A DNA stretch of 64,000 nucleotides from Campylobacteraceae bacterium. Lineage in GTDB: Bacteria > Campylobacterota > Campylobacteria > Campylobacterales > Arcobacteraceae. A model generated the notes under the pieces. It ran no database searches. It was not told the origin of the DNA and saw only the letters and a list, made by a program, of their open reading frames with translations. The stretch spans positions 124,001-188,000 of the forward strand of contig JABSOM010000007.1 in the NCBI GenBank assembly GCA_013215945.1. Reading direction: 5' to 3'. Shown piece by piece: positions 36,548 to 45,314 of the stretch (positions are counted from its first letter, which is position 1; the number at the start of each line of letters is the position of its first letter). The position numbers and the translations under genes are program-made.

Positions 36548-37003
36548 TTACTCCGTATTAAATTGGTATCTTGCACCAATTAGTTTATTTTTATCAAGAA
36601 TTTCAAGATCTGCATTCCATTGCATTTTTCCTACAATACAAGTAGGTATAATACCTTTTGTTTCATAATAACCCTTGCCTGTATTTTTTAATACAAAATC
36701 AAAAGATCCCATAAACATATTTCTTGAATAAATTTTCAAATGCATTTTATCCAAAGATTGATTTGAACTGTGTACTTTAAAGTGAAGCGTTTTCATTAAA
36801 GGAATGTCTTTTGGAAAAATTTCAAGACTTAGTACTTCCCCATTTGCAATTACAATGGAACAAGGACCCTTATGTAAATCACAGTTTTTTTGCAAAACAA
36901 GTTCGCTTTTGGGACTAAGTGAAAGGTATAATTTATTAAAATCAACAAATAAATATGCAGAAATTAAGAGTAATAAAGCCAATGCACTTAGAACTGATTT
37001 CAT
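36548..37003 (-). CDS. uncharacterised membrane-anchored protein in the copper chaperone operon
   Basis: No family recognised. One N-terminal helix (about 4-21) places about 130 residues in the periplasm. Potential copper ligands are striking: Cys41-x2-His44-x3-Cys48 in KNCDLHKGPCS, Met70, Met87, Met96 and Met98 (RNMFMGS), Cys122 in GIIPTCIVGKMQWN. The rest looks beta-rich. Position between PCuAC and Sco, with gaps of 6 and 2 bp, makes a role in copper transfer to the oxidase likely, but this is inference from context and residue content. Confidence 0.75.
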   Translation of the reverse strand: MKSVLSALALLLLISAYLFVDFNKLYLSLSPKSELVLQKNCDLHKGPCSIVIANGEVLSLEIFPKDIPLMKTLHFKVHSSNQSLDKMHLKIYSRNMFMGSFDFVLKNTGKGYYETKGIIPTCIVGKMQWNADLEILDKNKLIGARYQFNTE

Positions 37004-37009
37004 CGTTTT

Positions 37010-37537
37010 TTATTTACTTTCAATCATTTTTTTGTGTTTCATAGCTGTTTCATCTTGCATTTTCATGGGCATTAAGGAATGATCCATTTTTTTCATTTTT
37101 GAATGCATCATACCTTGCATTACGGATTTAACGCTTAGCTGTAAAGTAAGTATTTCTTTATTTGAAAAATTAAATATAAATTCATGTTTATCACCTGCTT
37201 TTAAAGGTTTGTTTTTAATTCCAAACAACATAATATGTAAAGAACCAGGTTTTAATGTTGTTGATGAGTTTGCTTTAATAAGAATGTTTTTTACTTGTTT
37301 CATACTCATAACTGCATTTTTCATTGAACTGTTATGCATTTCAATATTAGATACAATATTTGACGTAATAGAATCCAAAGTAATATCTTCATTGGAGTTA
37401 TTAACAATACTTAAAAAAGCTGCTGAGTTTGGTACCATTGGGGGAGTTGCTCTTATATAAGCATTTGTAATTTCTATGCTAGAAGCATATATACTTGAGC
37501 ATAAAAGTAATAAACTTAAGATTGATTTTTTGAACAC
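37010..37537 (-). CDS. PCu(A)C-type periplasmic copper chaperone
   Basis: Secreted copper(I) carrier that hands copper to cytochrome oxidase with Sco. Signal peptide about 1-18. The family motif H-x10-M-x21-H-x-M is met exactly: His68, Met79, His101, Met103. The C-terminus (about 140-175) is an extra Met/His/Lys-rich tail (HSKMKKMDHSLMPMKM), which may bind more copper. First gene of the three-gene minus-strand operon. The plus-strand frame around it is a shadow. Confidence 0.92.
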   Translation of the reverse strand: MFKKSILSLLLLCSSIYASSIEITNAYIRATPPMVPNSAAFLSIVNNSNEDITLDSITSNIVSNIEMHNSSMKNAVMSMKQVKNILIKANSSTTLKPGSLHIMLFGIKNKPLKAGDKHEFIFNFSNKEILTLQLSVKSVMQGMMHSKMKKMDHSLMPMKMQDETAMKHKKMIESK

Positions 37538-37951
37538 GAATTTCCTTTTTTATTTTATAAATGTATTTTATTGGATTATTGTTAATTTTGTGTTAAATTA
37601 CATTTTGATAACTTAATTTTTTTCTTTAAGTAGTCCCAAAGCATAAATATGAAAAAATCACAAATATACTTTTAGTGAAAACTAAAAACTATAGTGTAAA
37701 GATATTAGATAAACATTTACTTAGTGTAAGAACTAAGAAACGTAATGGAAAAATTCGATTTTTCTCTTTTAACTTTAAGTAATAGATGAAAATTATATTA
37801 CTGCAATATGCAGTTTTAAAATAGTGTTTAAAAGCTTAGTGATAATTGAAAATGTTTGCCTTAATGGATTTGTACGTACTAATTACTCAATATCACTCTT
37901 TTTCTCAACTATTCTATAATTTTTTCTAAATTAAATTTTTTAAGGATAAAC
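37538..37951. promoter_or_regulatory. intergenic region upstream of the arginine catabolism genes
   Basis: 414 bp between the divergent copper operon and ocd. It holds a TATAAT box at 37915-37920, 31 bases before the ocd start, a small inverted repeat ACTGC-AATAT-GCAGT at 37800-37814 and the palindrome GTACGTAC near 37872. A possible GTG-started frame of 35 residues at 37675-37782 (ending IRFFSFNFK) lacks a ribosome site and is only noted. Confidence 0.35.
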
Positions 37952-38956
37952 ATGATTGTTTTAGAAATAAAAGACATCAAAGAATTGATTTCAAAAGTAG
38001 GGTATAAAGATTTTTTCTTACAACTAATTGATACATTAGAAGAAGACTATAAAAATTGGGATGATTTTGATAAGAGTCCAAGAGTTGCTAACCATGTACA
38101 TGGTGGAGTGATTGAATTAATGCCAATTTCAAATGATGAAATGTATTCATTTAAATATGTAAACGGACATCCAAAAAATCCAGATCAAGGTAAATTCACA
38201 GTAATGGCTACGGGACAACTCTCACTTACAAATACAGGTGAGCCTCTTATGTTTTCTGAAATGACACTCTTAACAGCTTTTAGAACAGCTGCAACATCTG
38301 CTATGATGGCAAAACATATGGCAAAAAAAGAATCAAAGGTTCTTGCTTTAATTGGAACTGGGTCCCAAAGCGAATTTCAATACCTTGCTTACTCATTTAT
38401 TTTTGATTTAGAAGAAGTACGGTTTTATGATACTGATCCAAAAGCTATGCGAAAATTTGAAAAAAACATGGCACAGTTTAATGTTAAATTAACGCCTTGT
38501 AAAGACTCACGTGAAGCAGTAATTGGAGCTGATTTAATTACTACTTGTACGGCTGATAAAAAATACCAAACAGTACTTACAAAAGACATGATTACAAAAG
38601 ATGTTTTTATTAATGGTTTAGGTGGGGATTGCCCAGGTAAAACTGAAATAGAAAAAGAATTAGTTGAAGCTTCTACTGTTGTAGTTGAGTTCTTGCCTCA
38701 GTCAAAAATTGAAGGTGAAATTCAACAAATGCCAAAAGATTTTACCTGTACAGAATTTCATGAAATTATAAAAGGTGAAAAAAACATTAATGTTGCAACT
38801 CATGGAACAGTACTTTATGATTCAGTAGGTTTTGCATTAGAAGATTATTCTGTATTAAGGCTGATTTATTCTCTTGCTAAAAAGAATAAAGTAGGAAGAG
38901 AAATGAATTTGATTCCTGAAATTAATGATGTTAAAAATTTATTCTCTTTGTTATAA
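37952..38956 (+). CDS. ornithine cyclodeaminase
   Basis: NAD-dependent enzyme of the ornithine cyclodeaminase/mu-crystallin family that converts ornithine directly to proline plus ammonia. Visible marks: NHVHGGVIELMPI and KYVNGHPKNP substrate region, GKFTVMATGQLSLTNTGEP, the TAFRTAATSAMMAK helix, then the Rossmann loop LALIGTGSQSEFQ and the C-terminal GLGGDCPGKTEI loop, with Asp and Lys where expected. 334 residues. It is followed by arginase at 25 bp, so the pair converts arginine to ornithine and then proline. Start follows AAGGATAAAC. Confidence 0.92.
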   Translation: MIVLEIKDIKELISKVGYKDFFLQLIDTLEEDYKNWDDFDKSPRVANHVHGGVIELMPISNDEMYSFKYVNGHPKNPDQGKFTVMATGQLSLTNTGEPLMFSEMTLLTAFRTAATSAMMAKHMAKKESKVLALIGTGSQSEFQYLAYSFIFDLEEVRFYDTDPKAMRKFEKNMAQFNVKLTPCKDSREAVIGADLITTCTADKKYQTVLTKDMITKDVFINGLGGDCPGKTEIEKELVEASTVVVEFLPQSKIEGEIQQMPKDFTCTEFHEIIKGEKNINVATHGTVLYDSVGFALEDYSVLRLIYSLAKKNKVGREMNLIPEINDVKNLFSLL

Positions 38957-38981
38957 GAGTGATGGAAAATAAGGAGTATAA

Positions 38982-39938
38982 ATGGAAAAAATAATTAAGT
39001 TAGTAGAAGTGTATTCAGATATTGCAGGGCATAAAAAAGGAGCATCTTTAGGTATTGATGCTTTAAAACAATCCTGTGAAGATTTAGATTCACAGTATTT
39101 CAAAAAATATTTAAGTGAAGCTATTAAAGATGAAAATGATGCATATAAAGAAAAAAGCGAATTTGAACATGCTAAATATATTGATAAAATTTATTTAGTA
39201 ATATCACGCTTAGCAAACAGAATAAAAGACATAAGAGAAAAAAAACAATTTCCTATTGTTTTAGCGGGAGATCATGCTTCATGTGCAGGAACTATGCATG
39301 GTTTAAGAATGGCACATCCAAACAGTGAAATAGGAGTTGTTTATATTGATGCTCATGCAGATATTCACTCCCCTTATACTTCTGATTCAGGAAATATGCA
39401 TGGTATGCCTTTGGCAATGGCGTGTAATTTAGACAATAAAGATTCAATGATTCATGATATTACAGACAAAGAAAAAGAGTACTGGGACAAACTGAAATTT
39501 TTGGCAGGAAAAAAAGAAGCTTCTATCAAACCAGAAAATGTAGTATTTTGTGCGCTTAGAGATTTTGAAACCCCAGAACAAGACTTGATAACTAAATACA
39601 ATATTCCTGTGCATACAGTTGCTGATATTACTTTAAACGGTGTATCAAACACAGTAAAGGCTATTTTTGAGAAACTAGCTCATTGTGAGCATATTTATGT
39701 ATCTTTTGATGTAGACAGTATTGATCCTTTATATGTTCCAGGAACAGGTACTCCTGCTAAAGAAGGTTTATCTTATGACCAAGCCTTACAATTAAATATG
39801 GAATTGATTAAAAATAAAAAAGTATGTTGTTGGGAAATAGCAGAAATTAATCCTATTTTTAATAAAAGAAAAGACGATTCTGATAAACTTTTTAAAATAT
39901 TAGAAAATGTTACCAATATGTTGGTAAAACATTATTAG
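38982..39938 (+). CDS. arginase
   Basis: Binuclear manganese hydrolase of the ureohydrolase family splitting arginine into ornithine and urea. Metal motifs are present: AGDHASCAGTMHGLR (His, about 97), VVYIDAHADIHSP (Asp-His-Asp-His, about 125-131) and VSFDVDSIDPLYVPGTGTP (two Asp, about 243-247). The SGNMHGMPLAMA loop is the arginase-type substrate loop. 318 residues, full length. It follows the cyclodeaminase in one operon (ribosome site AAGGAG). An agmatinase role is less likely from the loop, but substrate is not proven. Confidence 0.92.
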   Translation: MEKIIKLVEVYSDIAGHKKGASLGIDALKQSCEDLDSQYFKKYLSEAIKDENDAYKEKSEFEHAKYIDKIYLVISRLANRIKDIREKKQFPIVLAGDHASCAGTMHGLRMAHPNSEIGVVYIDAHADIHSPYTSDSGNMHGMPLAMACNLDNKDSMIHDITDKEKEYWDKLKFLAGKKEASIKPENVVFCALRDFETPEQDLITKYNIPVHTVADITLNGVSNTVKAIFEKLAHCEHIYVSFDVDSIDPLYVPGTGTPAKEGLSYDQALQLNMELIKNKKVCCWEIAEINPIFNKRKDDSDKLFKILENVTNMLVKHY

Positions 39939-39956
39939 TAAAAAGCTGGTTTTTTT

Positions 39957-39987
39957 ACATACTTTTTGATTTTATTAAAAAGTATGT
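39957..39987. terminator. bidirectional terminator between arginase and PLP enzyme genes
   Basis: Perfect 11-bp arms ACATACTTTTT and AAAAAGTATGT around GATTTTATT, between two convergent stops, with T tracts on both strands. Confidence 0.82.
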
Positions 39988-40023
39988 ATTTCATTTGAAA
40001 AGAGTATATTAAAGACTGGTATG

Positions 40024-41517
40024 CTAAAGCTCTTTGATTCTCTCAAATTCTTCAATAATATCCTCAATATCTTCAATTCCTACAGCTATTCGTATTAAAT
40101 CAATGGGAATATTATTCTGCTTTAAAAAATTTCTTCCTTTTTCACAAGTAATGAAGTCATAATGAGCCAAATATACATAAGGCATAAGAAGCGTAAATTC
40201 AGTTCCTAAACTAGGACCTTTTGGGAAATTAAGTAAATCATATACTTTTTGGAAACTTTTATTAAAAGTAAGAGAAATTATTCCCCCTACAGCTTCTTTA
40301 TGTTCCATAACTTTGACATAATTTTCTTCTTTTAGGGTATGAAAAAGTTCATCTACAAAAGGTGCTTTTTCAAGATATTTAATTAGTTTAATTGTATTTG
40401 CATTGATTTTTTGCATTCTTTTTTCATAAAAACTGCTTTGGTAAGCTAAGCGTTGAATATCTTTAATATAAGGTTTATCACAATGTTTGAAAAATTCTTC
40501 TTTACAAAAAGACAAGGGTGAGTTTTCATTTAAGATGAGTACTCCCATTAATACATCTGCATTTCCACAGGCATATTTGGTTAAAGACTCTATCATAATA
40601 TCGGCATAAGGTTTTAAGTTGATATTATAAGGCGTAGCAAAAGTAGCATCCACTATCAATGGAATATTATATTTTTTACATAAAGCAGATAAAGCAATAA
40701 TATCTACACTTAATAATAAAGGATTAGTAGGAAGCTCTGTTACAATTGCAGATACTTGTAAACCATGTGATTTTAAATATTCTTCTAATAATGAGAGCTT
40801 TTTAATATCGTAAAATATTTTGCTTTCATTGTGATGATTTTTAACCACATTCATTGTGTCTAAATATAACCATCCCAGTTGAACTAAAATAGTTCTTCCG
40901 TTTTTTGCCCCAATACTTTTAATTCCTTTTAGGGCTGAATAAATTGAGTTCATCCCAGAAGGAGATAAACAAAGATTCTCTTTTTTTTGTTTATAGGCAG
41001 CTGCTATATTATTTAATAAAACATCTTGTGCTTTATTTTCATCAGGATAAAGAACTTCTTCATGTTTGTTTTTTAATAAACCCAAGTCATATAAATAATC
41101 TTGTGCAAAACGTGAGCTTAGATTACAGCCCACGTGTTGAATGAATTTAAGTACTTTTTGTAATTGACAGGTGTTTTTAAGTACAAGAATAATTCCGAAG
41201 TTTTCATCAACATTAATACTATTGTGAATAAAATACTTATCAGCAATAATTTTTACTGCTTTTTGTGAAGATACAACAACTACTTCAAAATCATCACTTA
41301 CCTTATATTTCTTTTTTATATATAAAGCCATTTGTTTTAAATAAGGGTGTAAAATAAAACGAGGATATGCCGTAACGATTTGTTCTACAATTTGAGGTGT
41401 TTGTTCTTCATAATCAATTACATGCTGTAATTTTGGCATAGAAACTGAAACGGCATGAATATTATTAATAGGTATGCTTTGTCCCAGAGGAATTTCTTTA
41501 AAGATTTTTTTTGACAT
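40024..41517 (-). CDS. PLP-dependent Cys/Met metabolism-type transferase with N-terminal extension
   Basis: Fold type I PLP enzyme related to cystathionine gamma-synthase/beta-lyase. The catalytic region lies at about 185-497: LCLSPSGMNSIYSAL (phosphate loop), VTELPTNPLLLSVDI, LIVDATFATPYN (cofactor Asp) and the Schiff-base Lys in IESLTKYACGNADVLMG. Ahead of it are about 180 residues not found in MetB/MetC, including YPRFILHPYLKQ, which recalls the extended N-terminus of the fungal STR2-type enzymes. Reaction not assignable; it may act on cystathionine, homoserine esters or methionine. Monocistronic. Confidence 0.82.
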   Translation of the reverse strand: MSKKIFKEIPLGQSIPINNIHAVSVSMPKLQHVIDYEEQTPQIVEQIVTAYPRFILHPYLKQMALYIKKKYKVSDDFEVVVVSSQKAVKIIADKYFIHNSINVDENFGIILVLKNTCQLQKVLKFIQHVGCNLSSRFAQDYLYDLGLLKNKHEEVLYPDENKAQDVLLNNIAAAYKQKKENLCLSPSGMNSIYSALKGIKSIGAKNGRTILVQLGWLYLDTMNVVKNHHNESKIFYDIKKLSLLEEYLKSHGLQVSAIVTELPTNPLLLSVDIIALSALCKKYNIPLIVDATFATPYNINLKPYADIMIESLTKYACGNADVLMGVLILNENSPLSFCKEEFFKHCDKPYIKDIQRLAYQSSFYEKRMQKINANTIKLIKYLEKAPFVDELFHTLKEENYVKVMEHKEAVGGIISLTFNKSFQKVYDLLNFPKGPSLGTEFTLLMPYVYLAHYDFITCEKGRNFLKQNNIPIDLIRIAVGIEDIEDIIEEFERIKEL

Positions 41518-41615
41518 AGTCTTCGCTTATTATTGTAAATTTTAATATTTTTATGATTATACCTTTTTTTTAAAAAATCATTACAAGATATTAAAAAAGT
41601 AAATACCTTAATTAT

Positions 41616-42458
41616 TTACTCTTGTTTCTTTTTAGCCCCTTCATAAACAAGAAGATCTTTTTTGCGCTCAATTCCCCAGGTATATCCACTCATAGCTCCT
41701 GATTTAGCAAGAACTCTGTGACAAGGAATTAAATAAGCAATATGATTAGAAGCTAAAGCAGCAGAAAGAGCAGCAGTTGCTTTTGGTTTATTAATGCTTT
41801 TTGCTAAAGCAGTATAAGAAGTAACGTTACCATTGGGAATATTTAACAAAGCTTTCCAAATATTAATTTGGAAATTGCTTCCTTTTACATAAAGATTAAA
41901 TTTTTTGTTTTTTAAAAAGATATTGTTTAAATAATCCTGTGCTTTTATGTCATTTTTAATAAAAGTAGCTTTTTCCCATATTTCTTTAAAACGTTTATAA
42001 ACTTCTGTTTCATTGTTATCAATAAAACCAAGATAAGACACACCTCTTTTTGTAAAAGCAATTAATGCTTCCCCAAAAGGTGTAGTTCCATAACCATAAG
42101 TTAGTTCTACATTATTTCCTAGTTCTTTATATTCTTTTGGAGTAACGCCAATAATTTTAACAAATAAATCATGTAATCTAGAAGAGGAAGATAAACCTAT
42201 ATCTAAGGATGAATCCAAAATACTTTTTGATTCTTTGAGATGTTCTTTGGCATAATTAAGTGTAATGCTTTGTAAAAACTGCATAGGAGTAACACCCACA
42301 TATTCTTTAAAAACTCTAATAAAGTGGTACTTACTCATACCTATATAAGATGCCAGCGTATCAATATCTGGTTGTTCTTTAAAGTGTTCATCAATATATT
42401 TTATGACTTCTTCCATTTTTTTATGGTTTTCATTGTTGGAAAGTATTTTCTCACTCAT
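41616..42458 (-). CDS. AraC-type regulator fused to O6-alkylguanine-DNA methyltransferase (Ada-like)
   Basis: DNA alkylation repair protein joined to an AraC helix-turn-helix. DNA-binding part at about 15-110 (IDTLASYIGMSKYHFIRVFKEYVG and LDIGLSSSSRLHDLFVK). Methyltransferase part at about 115-275 with the acceptor Cys246 in LIPCHRVLAKSG, preceded by ASNHIAYL and followed by YTWGIERKKDLL. The N-terminal zinc/AdaA domain of E. coli Ada is missing, so it cannot sense methylphosphotriesters that way. 280 residues. It lies 43 bp behind benE on the same strand. Confidence 0.9.
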   Translation of the reverse strand: MSEKILSNNENHKKMEEVIKYIDEHFKEQPDIDTLASYIGMSKYHFIRVFKEYVGVTPMQFLQSITLNYAKEHLKESKSILDSSLDIGLSSSSRLHDLFVKIIGVTPKEYKELGNNVELTYGYGTTPFGEALIAFTKRGVSYLGFIDNNETEVYKRFKEIWEKATFIKNDIKAQDYLNNIFLKNKKFNLYVKGSNFQINIWKALLNIPNGNVTSYTALAKSINKPKATAALSAALASNHIAYLIPCHRVLAKSGAMSGYTWGIERKKDLLVYEGAKKKQE

Positions 42459-42500
42459 AAAATATTTTTATCTCCTTTTCCCTCTTTTTTGTTTTGAGTT

Positions 42501-43688
42501 TTATTTTTTAAAACGTGAATATACAGCGTGTAAAAATACTCCTGCTACTAAACCCCAAAAAGCAGATGAAATACCAAAAAATGAAACTCCTGATACCGTT
42601 AGTAAAAACGTCACCAAAGCAACTTCTTGATATTTAGGCTCTGCACTGGCAATAGAAAGTGCATTTGAAATTGCAGGGAAAAGTGCTAGTCCTGCAATAC
42701 TAGCTACTAGTACTTTTGGAAGTGTAGCAAAAATAACTATAAGAGTTGATCCAAAGATTCCAATAAGTAAATAAAATCCGCCCGTAGCTAATCCTGCTAT
42801 ATATCTTTTGGATTTGTAAGTATTTGCTTCTTCTCCTGTACAAATAGCAGCAGTAATGGCTGCTAAATTTAAACCATGAGAACCAAAAGGTGCTAAAATC
42901 AAGGATATAAAACCCGTAAAAGAAATAAGTGAATTAACATTGGGTTTATAACCTGCTGCTTTAAGAACGGCAATACCAGGAACATTTTGTGATGCCATGG
43001 TTACAATAAACAAAGGTATGGCTACATTTATAAAAGCAGATAAACTCCAAGAGGGTTGGGTAAACACAGGAACTGCAAAAGAAACATTAATTGAGCTAAA
43101 ACTCAAGTCATTAAAAAACAAAGCAATTATAATTCCTAAAGCAAGGGAAGCAAGAACAGCATAACGTGCAAAAAAGACTTTGCCTAGAAAATAAATCAAA
43201 ATCATAGGAAGTACAATTAAAGCATCAATACTAATAGAGGTAAAAACTTCAAGCCCAAATTTAAATAAAATTCCAGCAAGCATAGCAGCTGCAATTGGAG
43301 CAGGTACTTTGTCCATTAGTTTTTGAGAAAATCCAGAAAGACCAATTAAAAATATTAACAAAGAAGATAAAATAAATGCTCCAATAGCTTGTTCAAAACT
43401 ATAAGCAGGTAAAGCAATAACTAAAAGGGCTGCACCGGGGGTTGACCATGCGGTAATAATAGGTTGTTTGTATTTTAAACTTAAATAAATACCTGTAATT
43501 GCACTTCCTATAGATACTGCCCAAACCCAAGACGTAATTTGTTCCGCTGTTGCATGTCCTGCAAGTGCAGCTTGATATACTATTACAAATGGACCTGCAT
43601 AAGAAACAATAACAGCAATAAGTCCTGCAACTAAAGCAGAAAGAGAAAAATCATTTTTGATATTTTTTAATGATGTAGCTAAAGACAT
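42501..43688 (-). CDS. benE: BenE family benzoate/proton symporter-like permease
   Basis: Inner-membrane permease with about eleven or twelve hydrophobic helices. The family run is clear at the start (LVAGLIAVIVSYAGPFVIVYQAA) and in the middle (KQPIITAWSTPGAALL and KVPAPIAAAMLAGILFKFG). 395 residues. BenE members import benzoate or related carboxylates with protons; no aromatic catabolism gene is visible nearby, so the substrate here is open. Its promoter mirrors that of selO exactly. Confidence 0.88.
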   Translation of the reverse strand: MSLATSLKNIKNDFSLSALVAGLIAVIVSYAGPFVIVYQAALAGHATAEQITSWVWAVSIGSAITGIYLSLKYKQPIITAWSTPGAALLVIALPAYSFEQAIGAFILSSLLIFLIGLSGFSQKLMDKVPAPIAAAMLAGILFKFGLEVFTSISIDALIVLPMILIYFLGKVFFARYAVLASLALGIIIALFFNDLSFSSINVSFAVPVFTQPSWSLSAFINVAIPLFIVTMASQNVPGIAVLKAAGYKPNVNSLISFTGFISLILAPFGSHGLNLAAITAAICTGEEANTYKSKRYIAGLATGGFYLLIGIFGSTLIVIFATLPKVLVASIAGLALFPAISNALSIASAEPKYQEVALVTFLLTVSGVSFFGISSAFWGLVAGVFLHAVYSRFKK

Positions 43689-43710
43689 AAAAATCCTTAA
43701 TATAAATTGC

Positions 43711-43804
43711 CTAAGTATAGTTAAATCAAATAAAATAACAAGCCAGATATTGCTAATTACTTTTGAAAACTAATTATGTTTTTACAATATTTAACTATAC
43801 TTAG
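43711..43804. promoter_or_regulatory. mirror-symmetric divergent promoter of benE and selO
   Basis: Two perfect 16-bp arms, CTAAGTATAGTTAAAT (43711-43726) and ATTTAACTATACTTAG (43789-43804), face each other across 62 bp. Each contains a TATACT -10 box pointing outward: 43714-43719 for benE (minus) with a TTGTTA -35 at 43736-43741, and 43796-43801 for selO (plus). So the same promoter block drives both genes. Between them TAATTA occurs twice (43754-43759, 43771-43776). Confidence 0.65.
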
Positions 43805-43819
43805 CAAAAAAGTAATAAT

Positions 43820-45277
43820 ATGAAACTAAATGAATTAGAATGTAAAGTCGATTTTTTTGACTTTGATGAAAAACTTTACCAAGAATTAGAAGCAAGTCCT
43901 TTAAAAGATGCTTTTTTAATCTCTTATAATAAAGAAGGTTTTAAAGAACTTAGCTTAGATGAAGAAGAAGCAAAAAGTGAAGATTTTCTGGCTTTTATGA
44001 ACGGGGAAAAACTTCTTAATCATAGTAAACCTTATTCTATGGTATATGCAGGGCATCAATTTGGTCAATTTGTACCACAATTAGGAGATGGCAGAGCTAT
44101 TAATCTAGGAAGTGTTAATAATTGGCATTTACAAACAAAAGGCTCAGGACCTACACTTTATTCAAGAAGAGGAGATGGACGGGCAGTTTTACGCTCATCT
44201 ATTAGAGAATATATTATGGGTGAAGCCATGCATGCTTTAGATATTCCTACTACAAGAGCTTTAGGAATAATAGGCTCAAGACATGAAGTTCCAAGATCTT
44301 ATGATGAGGTAGAATATGGCTCAATCGTTCTTAGAATGTCTCCTTCTTGGATCAGAATTGGAACCTTTGAATTTTATGCAAGAAATGAGAATGCCAGTAA
44401 AAATATTCCACAACTCTGTGATTATGTTATCAAACAATCTTATCCCAATTTAGAGGGTGTTAATAAACCTTATGAAAAAATGTTTTATTCTATGGTAGAT
44501 AAAACTGCGGAACTAATGGCAAAATGGCAGGTATATGGTTTTATGCATGGGGTTATGAACACAGATAATATGTCTATGGCTGGACTTACTATTGATTATG
44601 GTCCTTTTGCATTTATGGATTATTTTGATAAACATTGTATTTGTAATCACAGTGATGTAGAAGGACGATATTCTTATAATAATCAACCTTATGTAGCACG
44701 ATGGAATTTAGAAGTTCTTGCTAATGCTTTAAGCGAAGTATGTGAAGTGAAAAAATTAACGCAGTACTTAGAAACATTTTTTCCTCAACATGAAAAAGTA
44801 TATTTAGAATTAATGTGCGAGCGTTTAGGACTTGATACAAGAAGTGTCGCAAATTATCATGTGGATTTAATTATTTCATTATTAGCAGCACTGCAAGAAG
44901 CAAAAGCAGATTATAATTGTTTCTTTTATGAGCTAAGTAGGTGTGATAACTTAGATGATATCTCTTCTGTTTTAGCTGTATGTGTTAATCCTTCTGCAAT
45001 ACTTGCTTGGTTTGAAGATTATAAAAAAGTTGTTTTGTCAGATTTAAGAGAAGAGGGTGTTAGAAGATCTCAAATGAAAGAGAGTAATCCAAAGTATATA
45101 ATTAAAAATTATATGTTACAAGAAGCAATTGATGCTGCCAAAAGTGATGATTTTACTTTAGTGAATGCTTTATTGCATATTGCTCAAAATCCTTTTGATG
45201 AGCATAAAGAATATGAGAGATATTCAAAAGTTACACCTATGGAACACGCCAATTTACAATTGTCTTGTTCTTCATAA
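43820..45277 (+). CDS. selO: protein adenylyltransferase SelO (YdiU)
   Basis: Pseudokinase-fold enzyme that attaches AMP to Ser/Thr/Tyr of target proteins, linked to redox stress. Motifs: YAGHQFGQFVPQLGDGRA (about 75-92), LQTKGSGPTLYSRRGDGRA (about 112), VLRSSIREYIMGEAM, HGVMNTDNMSM (catalytic loop) and IDYGPFAFMD (metal Asp). The C-terminus ends in SCSS; the Cys takes the place where eukaryotic SelO has selenocysteine. 485 residues, full length. Divergent from benE. Confidence 0.96.
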   Translation: MKLNELECKVDFFDFDEKLYQELEASPLKDAFLISYNKEGFKELSLDEEEAKSEDFLAFMNGEKLLNHSKPYSMVYAGHQFGQFVPQLGDGRAINLGSVNNWHLQTKGSGPTLYSRRGDGRAVLRSSIREYIMGEAMHALDIPTTRALGIIGSRHEVPRSYDEVEYGSIVLRMSPSWIRIGTFEFYARNENASKNIPQLCDYVIKQSYPNLEGVNKPYEKMFYSMVDKTAELMAKWQVYGFMHGVMNTDNMSMAGLTIDYGPFAFMDYFDKHCICNHSDVEGRYSYNNQPYVARWNLEVLANALSEVCEVKKLTQYLETFFPQHEKVYLELMCERLGLDTRSVANYHVDLIISLLAALQEAKADYNCFFYELSRCDNLDDISSVLAVCVNPSAILAWFEDYKKVVLSDLREEGVRRSQMKESNPKYIIKNYMLQEAIDAAKSDDFTLVNALLHIAQNPFDEHKEYERYSKVTPMEHANLQLSCSS

Positions 45278-45314
45278 AAAGATTTAGTATTAAATTATTT
45301 ATAAGAGGCTTAAG

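Noticed and set aside
37675-37782. Possible GTG-started 35-residue gene
   Set aside because: No ribosome site and low-complexity Lys/Phe content; kept only as a note in the intergenic entry.
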